Notes: generated by a model not told the origin, from the sequence alone. DNA of 64,000 bases from Lachnospiraceae bacterium (GCA_030524635.1 JAUNGG010000015.1:1-64000); one strand, 5' to 3'; positions 1 to 9,299 are shown, counted from the first letter of the stretch. Numbers and translations: made by a program.

Positions 1-244
1 AACACAAATAAAACACTATATTCAGTGCTTACCCTCTTATAAAATTTAGTTGTTCTTTGTCATTACAGAAACAATTAACATCCACATACCTGCTCTTTCT
101 TGAAATATAGCTCTATATTAGCTTATAACTTTATCAATGTCAAGCATTTTAGTTTGGATATGGATACCATAAAATAGTGTATTTGAGAAGATTACTGCTT
201 TCTTTATTTTCCATATTGACATGTATAGATGTCCGATATATACT

Positions 245-267
245 CTTATATAGCTTATCTATATAAG
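245..267. promoter_or_regulatory. Perfect inverted repeat upstream of padR
   Basis: Nine-base arms CTTATATAG and CTATATAAG match perfectly around a 5-base spacer, 41 bases before the PadR start. PadR proteins usually control their own promoter by binding a dyad, so this is a candidate autoregulatory operator. Apart from this dyad, bases 1-308 are AT-rich and hold no gene that I can support. Confidence 0.45.
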
Positions 268-308
268 CATGATGTATCAACAGTTCTATAGAGAAAGGTG
301 GGATTCCC

Positions 309-650
309 ATGCCAATTGACAAAAAACTGATATCCGGCAACACATCGATGCTTCTTCTGCAGCTCCTGTCCGAAAAAGACATGTATGGATATGAGATGAT
401 CGAAACTCTGGAACAGCGGTCTCATTCTGTTTTCCAGCTGAAAGCCGGAACCCTCTATCCGCTTCTTCACACATTAGAGGCTCAGAAACACCTGACAGCC
501 TATGAAAAAGAAATCCAGGGAAAAGTTCGCAGATATTATCGAATTACGAAGGAAGGCCGGAAGGCGCTGGATAAGAAAAAGGAGGAATGGTCTGACTATG
601 CAGAGGCTGTTTCTCAGGTGATCGGAGGTACTGCCTATGTCAACGGATAA
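309..650 (+). CDS. PadR family transcriptional regulator
   Basis: This 113-residue protein is a winged-helix DNA-binding regulator of the short PadR type. The N-terminal half carries the typical pattern (LLLQLLSEKDMYGYEMIETL, then LKAGTLYPLLHTLE at about residues 46-59), followed by the wing segment RRYYRITKEG. The start follows AAAGGTGGGA. The stop overlaps the next start by 14 bases, so the two genes are co-translated. In Firmicutes, small PadR genes of this type commonly sit directly before a gene for a membrane protein with an N-terminal permease prefix domain, as here, and usually repress that pair. The ligand is unknown. Confidence 0.9.
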   Translation: MPIDKKLISGNTSMLLLQLLSEKDMYGYEMIETLEQRSHSVFQLKAGTLYPLLHTLEAQKHLTAYEKEIQGKVRRYYRITKEGRKALDKKKEEWSDYAEAVSQVIGGTAYVNG

Positions 651-1356
651 CAACCAGAAAAAGCAGGATCCAAAGCTGACCGCAGAGGAGTACCTTTCCA
701 TATTGACCGGGCAGATCCGCAGCAAAAAAGCTCGTTTTATGGTGGGGCGTGAAATCCAAAATCACATTGAAGATCAAATTGCAGCCTATCAGGATGCCGG
801 CATGACATCAGAAGAAGCTGCCCAGCAGGCCATCCGCCAGATGGGAGACCCGGTTTCGGTAGGAATCGATATGGATCGGATCCATCGACCACGAGCAGGA
901 TGGAAAATAATCGGTATCATCCTGCTGATCAGTATTCTGGGATTGTGGGCGCAGTATTTCTTTTTCTACCGCTTTGCTGATGACCTGCAGCTCCACCAAG
1001 CCTTATCCCACAGGCCCGCTATTGTATTTTTACGCCAATGTCAGTTTACCTTGATGGGGTTTGCTGTTATGATCCTGATTTATCTGACAGATTACAGCAT
1101 CCTCGGAAAATACGGTAGGCAACTGGGAATTTTATTTCTCTCAAGCCTGGTAATCCTATGCCAGCTCCCTTTTCTTCCAATTATGAATGGATCGCATTGG
1201 TACCTGAAATGCATCATGTACCTGTTTGTCCCATTATTTGGCGGTATTTTATATCAGTACCGTAATACAGGTCTTTATGGCATCGCCAAAAGTCTGCTGT
1301 GGCTGTTAGCTGCCTTTTTCGTAGGGGTAAAATGGATCGGAGGCGGCCTGGCATAA
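637..1356 (+). pseudogene. Permease-prefix/FtsW-RodA-like membrane protein, N-terminal part of a frameshifted gene
   Basis: This reading frame gives 239 residues. Residues 10-75 form a soluble helical permease-prefix domain (motif EIQNHIEDQIAAY, then AAQQAIRQMGDP). At least four hydrophobic segments follow. The frame ends at GVKWIGGGLA, exactly where the next frame takes over with GITLDMVTACYILMLLAIKRGW. Adding one base near 1350 would fuse the two into one protein of about 490 residues, a size expected for prefix-domain proteins fused to an FtsW/RodA/SpoVE-like membrane domain. The start has a good GGAGGT site. It is either a true one-base deletion or a sequencing error. I see no slippery heptamer that would suggest programmed frameshifting. 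Confidence 0.7.
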
Positions 1357-2114
1357 CCTTAGATATGGTAACAGCCTGTTATATATTAATGCTGCTTGCA
1401 ATTAAAAGGGGATGGTTTTCTTCTTCAAAAAAAATACCGCAAATCCTAACAGCCATCCTCCCCCCAGCCCTGGCATGCTTATGGCAGCTTTGCAATTTAG
1501 CGCCTTATCAGCTTGCGCGGATCCAAGTGCACCTGCATCCGGATGAATATGCATCAGAAGGTGCATTTCTCCTGACAACAGCGCGCAGAATCCTGTCTCA
1601 TCTCAGCCTGTCCGGTTCCGGCTGGAAATACCTGTTGGAAAACCAGCAGCTTCCCATGCAGCAGCTTCCAGGAGTTTCCTACGATTTTATCGTGCTTCAA
1701 ATTGCAAGTATTGGAGGAATTGCTTCTGCCGCTCTTCTGATCCTGGTCCTTGGTCTCTTCTATCTCTATTTGACGCGCATGGTGATTCGGCAGAAAAACC
1801 AGCTCGGACAGCTGACCGGCATTGGGTGCGTTATGGTTTTAATATTGGAAACAGTTCGGAATCTGCTGAATAATTTCGGCTTCTACACCATGTCCACCGG
1901 AGGGTTTCCCTTCCTTTCCTACGGAAGAAGCCATACCATCATGCTGTATGCCCTTCTCGGTGTGCTGCTCAGCATTTACCGGTATCAGGATTTGATTTGG
2001 GAAACAAAGCCTGCCCGATCCTCTGAAGGCTCCCTGGTTCTGCTGAAATTAGGAAACTGCCGTCTTCGGCTGGAATGGATGGAAAAGCCAAAAAGACCAG
2101 AAAAGTTATTCTAA
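1299..2114 (+). pseudogene. FtsW/RodA/SpoVE-like membrane domain, C-terminal part of the frameshifted gene
   Basis: This is the downstream half of the gene above, in the next frame, with usable homology from about 1350. It holds several membrane segments and ends with GGFPFLSYGRSH at about residues 205-216. This matches the conserved G-G-x-PFLSYG loop of FtsW, RodA and SpoVE shape/division proteins. No ribosome binding site precedes the first ATG of this frame, which argues against independent translation. In the intact family this would be a multi-spanning SEDS-like protein with a cytoplasmic prefix domain. Whether such fused proteins act as glycosyltransferases is not known to me. Confidence 0.65.
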
Positions 2115-2122
2115 CCGAAAAA

Positions 2123-2152
2123 CAAGGGGCTGTCAGAAAAGACAGCCCCTTG
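2123..2152 (+). terminator. Rho-independent terminator after the PadR operon
   Basis: Two perfect 12-base arms (CAAGGGGCTGTC and GACAGCCCCTTG) enclose a 6-base loop, nine bases after the stop at 2114. Only a short T-rich stretch follows. Confidence 0.8.
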
Positions 2153-2177
2153 CCTCAGTTTTAATCCTGCCAGTCAA

Positions 2178-2333
2178 TCACTGCTTATCCCAGGTTAATT
2201 CCAAATACAAATCTTTATATTGCTTTGCAGAATGATCCCAGGACAGATTTTTATCCATATCCCTCTGTACCATTTCATCCCAGCGCCAGCGATTGGTGAA
2301 ATACAGGGTAATATCATAATTAGAATAAGCCAT
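2178..2333 (-). pseudogene. C-terminal remnant of a glycogen/starch synthase (GlgA-like)
   Basis: A 51-codon minus-strand frame encodes a peptide that reads like the extreme C terminus of GlgA. An aromatic MAYSNYD start leads to W-DEMVQRDMD, then the family ending SW-x2-SA-x2-Y-x2-LY-x-EL. Nothing upstream in this frame is GlgA-like, because the preceding codons lie in the 3' end of the chromate transporter gene (14-base overlap). It is therefore most likely a scrap left by a deletion or rearrangement, and not a gene. The call rests on motif recognition only. Confidence 0.45.
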
Positions 2334-2865
2334 ACCCTCCAAAGCACAAGATCCCAAGCACCGCCGACAGCCCGATCACCTTCGGCACCGACCACTTAAA
2401 TTTCAGGATCAAAACCAGCATCACAGCCCCGATCCCCAGCTTAAAGAAATTCACAGATGTCCCATCGAAATAATTAGTCTGGATCAGGCTGATGATAACG
2501 CTGAGCAAAAGCCCTACGCACACCGGCCGGATCACCCACAGGATCTGTTCAAACACACTGCTCTTTTTAAACCGGGCAAAACAGGCGGCAGCCGCCAGAG
2601 TCAGGGAATAGGACGGCATCAAAACCCCAAACACCGCCATGATTCCTCCCATCACTCCTGCCACCTGCATCCCGGCAAAAGTAGCGCAGTTCAGTCCAAA
2701 TGGCCCCGGGGTCATCTCTGCAATGGCAATAATATTGGACACATCATCCGCCGTCATCCACTGATGGGTAAGCATCTCCTGAGTGATCAGCGGAATCATG
2801 GACATGCCGCCGAAGCTGGTAAAGCCGATCTTCATAAAGGTTACAAATAAATCAATGAGCACCAT
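2320..2865 (-). CDS. Chromate transporter, second half-size subunit (ChrA/CHR family)
   Basis: This 181-residue membrane protein belongs to the short CHR family, in which two half-length proteins encoded in tandem replace one full ChrA. It carries the family pattern FMKIGFTSFGGMSMIPLI near the N terminus and EMTPGPFGLNCATFAG at about residues 49-64, followed by hydrophobic helices. CHR proteins export chromate or handle sulfate-like anions; the natural substrate here is unproven. The start follows GGAGGT and overlaps the upstream subunit's end by 14 bases, so the two are translationally coupled. The 3' end touches the GlgA-like remnant. Confidence 0.88.
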   Translation of the reverse strand: MVLIDLFVTFMKIGFTSFGGMSMIPLITQEMLTHQWMTADDVSNIIAIAEMTPGPFGLNCATFAGMQVAGVMGGIMAVFGVLMPSYSLTLAAAACFARFKKSSVFEQILWVIRPVCVGLLLSVIISLIQTNYFDGTSVNFFKLGIGAVMLVLILKFKWSVPKVIGLSAVLGILCFGGYGLF

Positions 2866-3412
2866 GCTTCTTCACCTCCATCCGAATCAGAGCCACAGCC
2901 AGTCCTGTCAGCACCGCCCCGATATTGCTGAAGCCTAAGAAGCTGCACAGCACAAAGGTAGCCAGACAGACTGCAACGCAAAAGGCATCCTTCAGGCCTG
3001 CTCTGCCCAGAGAGATCACCGCCGATATGATGATAGGCGCCACCGCGCACCGGATTCCGGTGAGGGCATACTGGACCCACTGATTGTCCCGGACAGCCTG
3101 ATAGCATAAGGTCACCGCCGCCAGGATCACCACAGCCGGCGATGCGATTCCAAACAAGGAGCAAAGCCCTCCGAACCAGCCGGCCACCTGATAGCCGAAG
3201 ATCATGCTGATATTGGTGATCATGATTCCGGGAACCGATTTTCCCACCGATACGATATCCAAAAGCTCTTCCTTGGTGATCATTTTCCGCTTATCCACAA
3301 ATTCCTGCTCCATCTGCGCCAGAATGCTCCACCCTCCTCCGAAGGTAAAGCAGCCGATCTTTGCAAAAAATAAAAACAGCTGGATTCCCTGTTTTACATT
3401 GTTTCGGTTCAT
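2852..3412 (-). CDS. Chromate transporter, first half-size subunit (ChrA/CHR family)
   Basis: The protein has 186 residues when started at the ATG at 3412, which has GGAGG ten bases upstream. A TTG two codons earlier is less likely. The CHR signature appears as FFAKIGCFTFGGGWSILAQM and, at about residues 45-60, VGKSVPGIMITNISMI, in the position where its partner has PGP. The remainder is hydrophobic helices. It is the first gene of a two-gene operon transcribed away from the LysR gene at 3555. Tandem half-size proteins of this kind are thought to assemble with opposite membrane orientation. Confidence 0.88.
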   Translation of the reverse strand: MNRNNVKQGIQLFLFFAKIGCFTFGGGWSILAQMEQEFVDKRKMITKEELLDIVSVGKSVPGIMITNISMIFGYQVAGWFGGLCSLFGIASPAVVILAAVTLCYQAVRDNQWVQYALTGIRCAVAPIIISAVISLGRAGLKDAFCVAVCLATFVLCSFLGFSNIGAVLTGLAVALIRMEVKKHGAH

Positions 3413-3499
3413 TGTCAAATATCCTCCCCTTCTGTCTCATATCTATTACTGTAACCCAGCTGTTGACATTTGTAAAATATATGTTATATTATCAAAAAA

Positions 3500-3514
3500 A
3501 TAGTTTTAAACTAT
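3500..3514. promoter_or_regulatory. LysR-type operator (ATAG-N7-CTAT)
   Basis: The 15-base perfect palindrome ATAGTTTTAAACTAT fits the T-N11-A box of LysR regulators. It lies between the divergent chromate operon (starts 3412) and the LysR gene (starts 3555), where such a regulator normally binds to control both directions. Confidence 0.6.
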
Positions 3515-3554
3515 AATTGATTCAAACGCCAAATGAATCGGACAGGAGAAGCTT

Positions 3555-4499
3555 ATGAACTGGAACCAGTTAAATTACGTTGTCACCATCGCACAGGAAA
3601 AGAATATCACCCGGGCTGCCCACCAGCTCTACATCTCCCAGCCATCTTTAAGTCTCAGCATCCAGTCCCTGGAGCAGGAGCTTGGCACAAAGCTTTTTAC
3701 CCGGTCTTCCGGGGAGATGCAGCTGACCTATGCCGGAACCTTATTTTATGAATGGGCCAGGGCTACCCTGCATTCCAAAAACCAGCTGTCCTTAAAGCTA
3801 AATGACATCTCCCAGAATGTGCGCCAGATGATCCGTCTGGGCATCAGCCCCCACCGAAGCGTTATTATGCTGCCTCCTATCCTGGAGGCTTTTTACCGGG
3901 AATGTCCCAGCTGCGAGCTTCACATCATTGAAAAGCCTACCTATGTCCTCCGCCAGATGCTGGCAGACAATGAGGCAGACTTGATTATTGATACTCCTAA
4001 TTCCGATACCTTAACTTATCAAAATGATTATCTGGCAGAAGAACAGATTCTTCTTGCCGTCCCTCAAACCATGGTGCAGAAGCTTGCTGCTTCTGATCCT
4101 TCTGTCCTTTTGCCAGAAAATTCCAGGCAGCAGAAATCAATCCCTCTCTCCAGCCTGGATGGAGTGGGCTTTATTTTGCTTTCTGAACAGCACGGCATCG
4201 GAAGCATAGCCCGGCAGATCTGTGAGGCTTCCTACTTTTATCCCACTGTGCTGATGGAGTGTGCCCAGATCGAAACAGCACTTTCCCTGGTCAGCCGCCA
4301 GATGGGAGCCGCTTTCGTCCCGGGAATCTTCGCCGTTCAGAATGATCGGTTTCCCGGCATCTGCTATTTCCAAATCCAGGATTTCGCAGAAAGCCGCCAG
4401 ATCTGCCTGGTCTATAAGAAAAACAGCTACCGAAGCCGCCAGTTAGAGCTGCTGATCCAGCTGTTTACCCAGCTGGTTCCAAAGCTGTACTGCCAGTAG
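3555..4499 (+). CDS. LysR family transcriptional regulator
   Basis: This 314-residue LysR-type regulator starts with a winged helix-turn-helix at residues 1-60 (NITRAAHQLYISQPSLSLSIQSLEQELG). A two-lobe effector-binding domain follows from about residue 90. The start follows AGGAG. It is divergent from the half-size chromate transporter pair, with a canonical LysR palindrome between them, so it probably regulates that operon in response to an unknown anion or redox signal. Length and domain order are normal. Confidence 0.92.
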   Translation: MNWNQLNYVVTIAQEKNITRAAHQLYISQPSLSLSIQSLEQELGTKLFTRSSGEMQLTYAGTLFYEWARATLHSKNQLSLKLNDISQNVRQMIRLGISPHRSVIMLPPILEAFYRECPSCELHIIEKPTYVLRQMLADNEADLIIDTPNSDTLTYQNDYLAEEQILLAVPQTMVQKLAASDPSVLLPENSRQQKSIPLSSLDGVGFILLSEQHGIGSIARQICEASYFYPTVLMECAQIETALSLVSRQMGAAFVPGIFAVQNDRFPGICYFQIQDFAESRQICLVYKKNSYRSRQLELLIQLFTQLVPKLYCQ

Positions 4500-4540
4500 G
4501 GAACCTCTGCCGGCAGTTTGCCGCTGCTCCAGGAAATCGC

Positions 4541-5854
4541 CTACTTTCTCACCTTGGCTCCTTCATAGATCCCCTCAGAATCAGCCTGATCAATCACCTC
4601 ATCTCCTTCCTGCAATCCAGAGGCGATCACGGTCTGGATCCCGGTCTGATATTCGATTTCCACCGGCATCTTAACTGCCCGGCCGTCCTGGATCTGATAT
4701 ACAAAATACTGGCCCTCTGCCTGAAATACCGCGCTGGAGGGAATAGTCAGGCAGTCAGCTTTTTGATACAGAAGAAATTTCAGGCTGACGCCGTAGCCGT
4801 CTTTGTGGCTGAAATCATCTGCTGAGGGCAGCGCCACTTTCACATGCACCCGGTATTCATCCAATCCCAGGGAGGAGGTCCCTCTGGAAGCATAATCATA
4901 GATCTGGCTTACCCTTCCCTCATAGACCTGATCCTTCCCACGCAGCTTCAGCACCGCCTCCACCGGATCACCTTTCTTTATGTAAGGAGCTATGTTGGTC
5001 AGCACATCCGCTTCCGCCTCTGCGCCTCCTCTGCCGTTTAAGACTGCCCCTGTCTGCCCCTCTTGGATCACGGACAATGTTTTGACCGGAAGCTGGGTGA
5101 TGATGCCCTTCTGCTTGGCCCGGACCTGGCATTTTCCAATCCGGTCCTCAAGCTGGCTGACCGCTGTCTCCTGAGCCTGGATCTGGGTGGTGAGCTGACT
5201 CTCCTCACTGCGGTAAAACCGTTCATTGATGGTATCGGAATCAATGCCGGCCTCATTCAGACTCTTTAAATACTGCTCACTTTCCTCAAACCGGCCTTTT
5301 GCTTGCTGCCATGCTGACAATGCAGCCTCATAAGCGGCTGTGTCTGCCTCCAGCTGAACCTTTGAAATATCTCCAGAAGCAAAGAGCACCTGATCTGCCT
5401 GGTAGACCGATTCTGCCGAGCGGTACTGAGCCTCACTGGCAGCCAGTGCCTGCCGGACGGAATCCAGATATTCTCCGGGAGAAACAGTCATAACCTGATT
5501 GATGCGGCTGAATTCCAGCTGAGCCCTCAGCCCTTCCAGGGTGCTTTCCGCCAGCTGTTTCTCATACTGATAATCGGTGCTGTCAATGGTAAACAACAGC
5601 TGCCCTTCCTCTACCAGATCATTTACATCCACCAGGATCTCCCCTACCAGTCCTGACGCCTGGGCCATAACCTGATATTCCCCTCCAAAGGTAATGACGC
5701 CTTCTTCGGTATAATAATCCTCCACATCCATCCGCTGTGCCAGTGCAGTCTCCACCTTCGTGCCTTTCATGCTTCCTGCTGCCAAGCTGATCACCGCTGC
5801 TGCCAAAACGGCTGTCCCGACTCCCAGTAAAATCAATTTTTTTCTTCCTGCCAT
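4541..5854 (-). CDS. HlyD/MacA-like periplasmic-adaptor-type efflux subunit
   Basis: The chosen start at 5854 gives 437 residues. It begins MAGRKK, runs directly into one membrane anchor at about residues 6-27, and is preceded by an extended GGAGAGAAGGAG purine tract. A start at 5980 would add 42 residues without domain sense. After the anchor comes a lipoyl-like half (SGLVGEILVDVNDLVEEGQ), a long coiled-coil hairpin of about 120 residues rich in E, Q and A, the second lipoyl half, and a beta-barrel region. In Gram-positives such adaptors work with an ATPase and an FtsX-type permease, and both lie directly upstream. The exported substrate is unknown. Confidence 0.85.
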   Translation of the reverse strand: MAGRKKLILLGVGTAVLAAAVISLAAGSMKGTKVETALAQRMDVEDYYTEEGVITFGGEYQVMAQASGLVGEILVDVNDLVEEGQLLFTIDSTDYQYEKQLAESTLEGLRAQLEFSRINQVMTVSPGEYLDSVRQALAASEAQYRSAESVYQADQVLFASGDISKVQLEADTAAYEAALSAWQQAKGRFEESEQYLKSLNEAGIDSDTINERFYRSEESQLTTQIQAQETAVSQLEDRIGKCQVRAKQKGIITQLPVKTLSVIQEGQTGAVLNGRGGAEAEADVLTNIAPYIKKGDPVEAVLKLRGKDQVYEGRVSQIYDYASRGTSSLGLDEYRVHVKVALPSADDFSHKDGYGVSLKFLLYQKADCLTIPSSAVFQAEGQYFVYQIQDGRAVKMPVEIEYQTGIQTVIASGLQEGDEVIDQADSEGIYEGAKVRK

Positions 5855-5999
5855 GTCTCCTTCTCTCCTTCTGACTGCACACGCTGCCATATTGCCTGCT
5901 TGTTCTTCTGCGGATGCTTTGTCCTGGCATCCATATCGTTCCGTATTTGTAACTTTCCGTACTTTCACAGTTACCAGCAAAAATCCATGGTTACAGCCT

Positions 6000-8345
6000 C
6001 TACTCCCGTTCCTTTAAGATATCCGTCAGATGGATCCCTCCTATAAGCCGCATCTTGGCCGCCCATGCCAGCATTGTGATGCCAAAGCAGATGAAAAAGG
6101 CCATCCCGTAAGAGGCCGGGGTGATATTCATATGGACGGAATAGGATTCCGACATTACCAGCTTCTCGATCAGTATTTTAATCCCTCTGCTTCCCGGAAA
6201 GCCCGCCAGGATCCCCAGACCAAAATAAATCATCTGCTCAAACAGCATCATCCGGCCGATCTCCCGGCCTGACTCTCCCAGTATCATCAGGGTGCCAAGC
6301 TCCGTGATCCGGTCCCGGATATTGATCATGGAAATGTTGTAGATCAGGATTCCGCCGGACGCCACCGACAGAAGGGCAAACATATGGATCATGGCCATCA
6401 TACTGCCCATCATATCCCGATAGCTTTCCAGAATCTTTTTTCCGTCGGCCAGCCAGGTCACCTGGCTGGTGTTTAAAAGCAGCTTCTTCACTGCCTCCCT
6501 CTTTCCCCTTTCTGCCCGGATCAGCACCGTATTAGCCGCCGCTGTACAGGAAAAGGTTTTTTCAAAGCTGGAAAGCTCCATATAACAGCCGCTTCCAAAG
6601 CTCTCCTCGATCACCTGAACCACAGGAACCAAAACCGCTTCCACCGTAAATCCAGGACAGGTGATCTCCACCAGATCGCCCTGCTTCACATGAAGCCGGT
6701 CCGCCGTCCGGTTATTGATGATCAAGCCCCTCTTTGGCGGCTGATAGTAGGTTCCGCTGCTGTCCATGATCTTCCACAGCCTGGAATCCTGATTCAACCC
6801 GTAAAGCATGACAAACTGGGAAAGATTCTCATTCTTCAGAACCGCCGATGTGGTGCAGACTGCCTCCGCCTCCTCCACTCCGTCCAGAAATTCAGCTCCC
6901 TGAACGGCCCGCACCGGGCTGACATACCGGTCAAGAGATGCCTGAAGGTCGTAAACCTGTATCTTTTCAAACTGGTTCATAAACATCTGATCCGCCACAT
7001 CCTGAAAGGAAAACAACACCGATGACATGGAAAACGGGAACCCAACTGCAAGGATGATGAGAAAGCCCCGGAACGGATTCCTGGCGATGGATCGGCAGCC
7101 CATCCGCTCCATTGGCCCCAGATGCGTTACAAGCCAGCCTGGAAGCCTTACTGCACCTGCTGCAGCCGGAGCCTTTGCCCGCATGGCCTGGGCCGGTGTA
7201 ATGGTAAGGATATCCCGAACACCCAGAAACACCGCCCCAAAGCCGGTCACCAGCGCAATCATAAATCCGGTCACCCGGCTTCCCAGATAATTGTGATACA
7301 CCGTATCCGGCAGATTGAAAAAATCCACATACATCTGGAACATATACTGTCCGAAGGGAATAGCAAGAAGGCTGCCCAGAACCGCTCCCGTCCCGCCGAT
7401 CACCGCCCCTTCAAACAGATACGCCTGCATCAGTTCTCCATCCGTCAGCCCAAATGCCTTCATGGTTCCGATCAGGCTCTGGTCCCGGTCGATCATTTTC
7501 TTCAGCGCCACATACATCATGAAAATGGAGATTGCCATAAACATCACCGGCAGGATCGTCCCTACGGAAACCAGCTCCCCAATCTCCCCGTCTACCATGT
7601 CAAAGCTGACCTGATCCTCCCTTGCTGTCAAGGAGATCAGCCCATAAGGCTTTAACCGCTCCGAAAGAGGGAACCGCACATCCTCGTAGGTATATCCCGG
7701 CTTCAGGGCAAATCCCAGCTCATGAAAGGAATCCTTCTTCCCGGTCAGCGCCTCCATCCGCGTCAGCTCCACAGCAGCAATATCATAAACCTGCCCGTCC
7801 GGAACCATAGCCCCGCCAGGCGGAATGGAATAAATGTAATCCGGCGCGTGGCAGACACCGGCAAACTGAAAAGCAACGGCCTCTCCATGAATCAGCAGAC
7901 GCAGCGGCTCCCCCACTGCATAGCCATATTCTCCTGCCATCCTTCCCCCCAGATACAGGCTGTCTTGCTGCATTCCGGCGCCGGACAGGCTGATCCGGTT
8001 TAAGGGATCCTCCTCATCGTAAGAAAGGAGATGAACGGTCACCAGCTCCTCCTGACCTTCTGCCAGCAGCCGGACATCCTCCGCCATCCTTCCTGATACC
8101 TGGCTGATCCCCGGGATCTCCTTAAGCCGCTCTAACTCTGCCGATGAGATGCCTGACACTTCAGCAAACACATCCGCCAGTCCATTCTCCTGGTAATAAC
8201 GTTCTACCTGGCCCTGCAGATTTTTCAGCGTGTCCATCATAGCCACATAGATGAAAATGCCGATAGCAATGATCATCATGGCGCCAAGGAAGGAACCTTG
8301 ATTCTGCCTTGCCAGACGGAGCACATTTTTCTGAAAATGCTTCAC
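6000..8345 (-). CDS. FtsX-like ABC transporter permease (MacB-type, two FtsX domains)
   Basis: This is a large permease of about 781 residues. It has an N-terminal membrane helix, an extracytoplasmic domain, a first FtsX block of three helices (VGTILPVMFMAISIFMMYVA onward), a second extracytoplasmic domain, and a C-terminal FtsX block. It probably starts at the GTG at 8345, which overlaps the ATPase stop as GTGA, a typical coupling. An ATG eight codons earlier is the alternative. The operon order ATPase, permease, adaptor suggests a mechanotransmission-type exporter of peptides, lipids or antibiotics. Immediately downstream is the HlyD-like adaptor. Confidence 0.88.
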   Translation of the reverse strand: MKHFQKNVLRLARQNQGSFLGAMMIIAIGIFIYVAMMDTLKNLQGQVERYYQENGLADVFAEVSGISSAELERLKEIPGISQVSGRMAEDVRLLAEGQEELVTVHLLSYDEEDPLNRISLSGAGMQQDSLYLGGRMAGEYGYAVGEPLRLLIHGEAVAFQFAGVCHAPDYIYSIPPGGAMVPDGQVYDIAAVELTRMEALTGKKDSFHELGFALKPGYTYEDVRFPLSERLKPYGLISLTAREDQVSFDMVDGEIGELVSVGTILPVMFMAISIFMMYVALKKMIDRDQSLIGTMKAFGLTDGELMQAYLFEGAVIGGTGAVLGSLLAIPFGQYMFQMYVDFFNLPDTVYHNYLGSRVTGFMIALVTGFGAVFLGVRDILTITPAQAMRAKAPAAAGAVRLPGWLVTHLGPMERMGCRSIARNPFRGFLIILAVGFPFSMSSVLFSFQDVADQMFMNQFEKIQVYDLQASLDRYVSPVRAVQGAEFLDGVEEAEAVCTTSAVLKNENLSQFVMLYGLNQDSRLWKIMDSSGTYYQPPKRGLIINNRTADRLHVKQGDLVEITCPGFTVEAVLVPVVQVIEESFGSGCYMELSSFEKTFSCTAAANTVLIRAERGKREAVKKLLLNTSQVTWLADGKKILESYRDMMGSMMAMIHMFALLSVASGGILIYNISMINIRDRITELGTLMILGESGREIGRMMLFEQMIYFGLGILAGFPGSRGIKILIEKLVMSESYSVHMNITPASYGMAFFICFGITMLAWAAKMRLIGGIHLTDILKERE

Positions 8346-9049
8346 CGCCAGTCCACCTCCTCCGGGCACAGCGGCCTTTCATTAACCTGGATCCGCTCCA
8401 AGCAGCCATCCTTAAAGAAAAATACCCGGTCTGCTATCCTTGCAATATTTTGATTATGGGTGATCAGCACCACCGCCTTCTGGTATTTTCGGTTAAAATC
8501 CAACAAAAGCTTCAAAATCTGAATGCCTGTCTGGCTGTCCAGCGCCCCGGTGGGCTCATCGCAGAGAAGAATATCCGGGTTCTTGCACAAGGCTCTGGCA
8601 ATGGCTACTCTCTGCTGCTGTCCTCCCGAAAGCTTGCTTGGGAAATGATCCGCCCGGTCAGAAAGCCCCACCTGTTCCATCAGTGTTCTAGGATCCAGCG
8701 GATTCTCCCCCAGCTCTGCCGCCAGCTCCACATTTTCCAAGGCTGTCAGCCCCGGCATCAGATTATAAAACTGGAACACAAAGCCTACATGTGCCCTCCG
8801 GTATGCAGTCATCGCTTTCTGGTTCCTCCAGTCCAGCGGGCGGCCGCCATAAACGATCTCGCCGCTGGTAGCGGTTTCGATTCCTCCCAGAATATTGAGA
8901 AGGGTACTCTTGCCGGAACCGCTGGGACCTAATATTACGATCAGTTCCTTTTTATCGATTTCAAAGGACACATGCCGCAGGGCATGGACCGTCACCTCGC
9001 CCAGTTCAAAATCCTTGCAGATATCCGTTGCTTTGATTAAACAATCCAT
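8342..9049 (-). CDS. ABC transporter ATP-binding protein (MacB/LolD type)
   Basis: This 235-residue ATPase has all ABC motifs. Walker [10 protein letters not shown] is at residues 41-49, the signature LSGGQQQR is near residue 139, Walker B ILLCDEP is near residue 160, and a histidine switch sits in [11 protein letters not shown]. The pattern [11 protein letters not shown]-like start and [15 protein letters not shown] are typical of the MacB/LolD/YtrE group that energises FtsX permeases. It is the first gene of the three-gene operon running down to 4541. The terminator at 9187-9227 separates it from the fumarase genes upstream. Confidence 0.93.
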   Translation of the reverse strand: MDCLIKATDICKDFELGEVTVHALRHVSFEIDKKELIVILGPSGSGKSTLLNILGGIETATSGEIVYGGRPLDWRNQKAMTAYRRAHVGFVFQFYNLMPGLTALENVELAAELGENPLDPRTLMEQVGLSDRADHFPSKLSGGQQQRVAIARALCKNPDILLCDEPTGALDSQTGIQILKLLLDFNRKYQKAVVLITHNQNIARIADRVFFFKDGCLERIQVNERPLCPEEVDWR

Positions 9050-9186
9050 GGTTCCTCCTTGCCGTAAAATCAGACCTTGTTTCCTTAATTATACAATATT
9101 CAGCGGCAAGATAGGGAAAACTAACTGAGTTTTTTTCTCAATTTTCTTCACTCTGCAGAAACAAAACTGACCGAAACATACAAAAG

Positions 9187-9227
9187 CATCCAGAGGGATC
9201 ATCATTCTCTGATCATCCCTCTGGATG
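9187..9227 (-). terminator. Hairpin after the fumarase operon
   Basis: Perfect 13-base arms (CATCCAGAGGGAT and ATCCCTCTGGATG) flank a 15-base loop. Reading the minus strand, it follows the fumarase beta gene and is trailed by a short CTTTTG run. Confidence 0.65.
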
Positions 9228-9299
9228 CCACATTTTAACAGACTGTGAAATATGTCATTTTAAAACAAACTGCCGCTTCAGCGGATCTTCCTCTTTTCC

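Noticed and set aside
1299-1356. Programmed ribosomal frameshift in the FtsW-like gene
   Set aside because: No slippery heptamer or downstream stem was seen at the overlap; a base deletion or sequence error explains it better.
2195-2395. 66-codon minus-strand frame over the end of the chromate transporter
   Set aside because: It is an out-of-frame shadow of the transporter and the GlgA-like remnant, with no family resemblance or ribosome site.
6690-8003. Several plus-strand frames of 90-180 codons across the FtsX permease
   Set aside because: Compositionally odd shadows, rich in Arg, His, Pro and Ser, of a clearly coding minus-strand gene.
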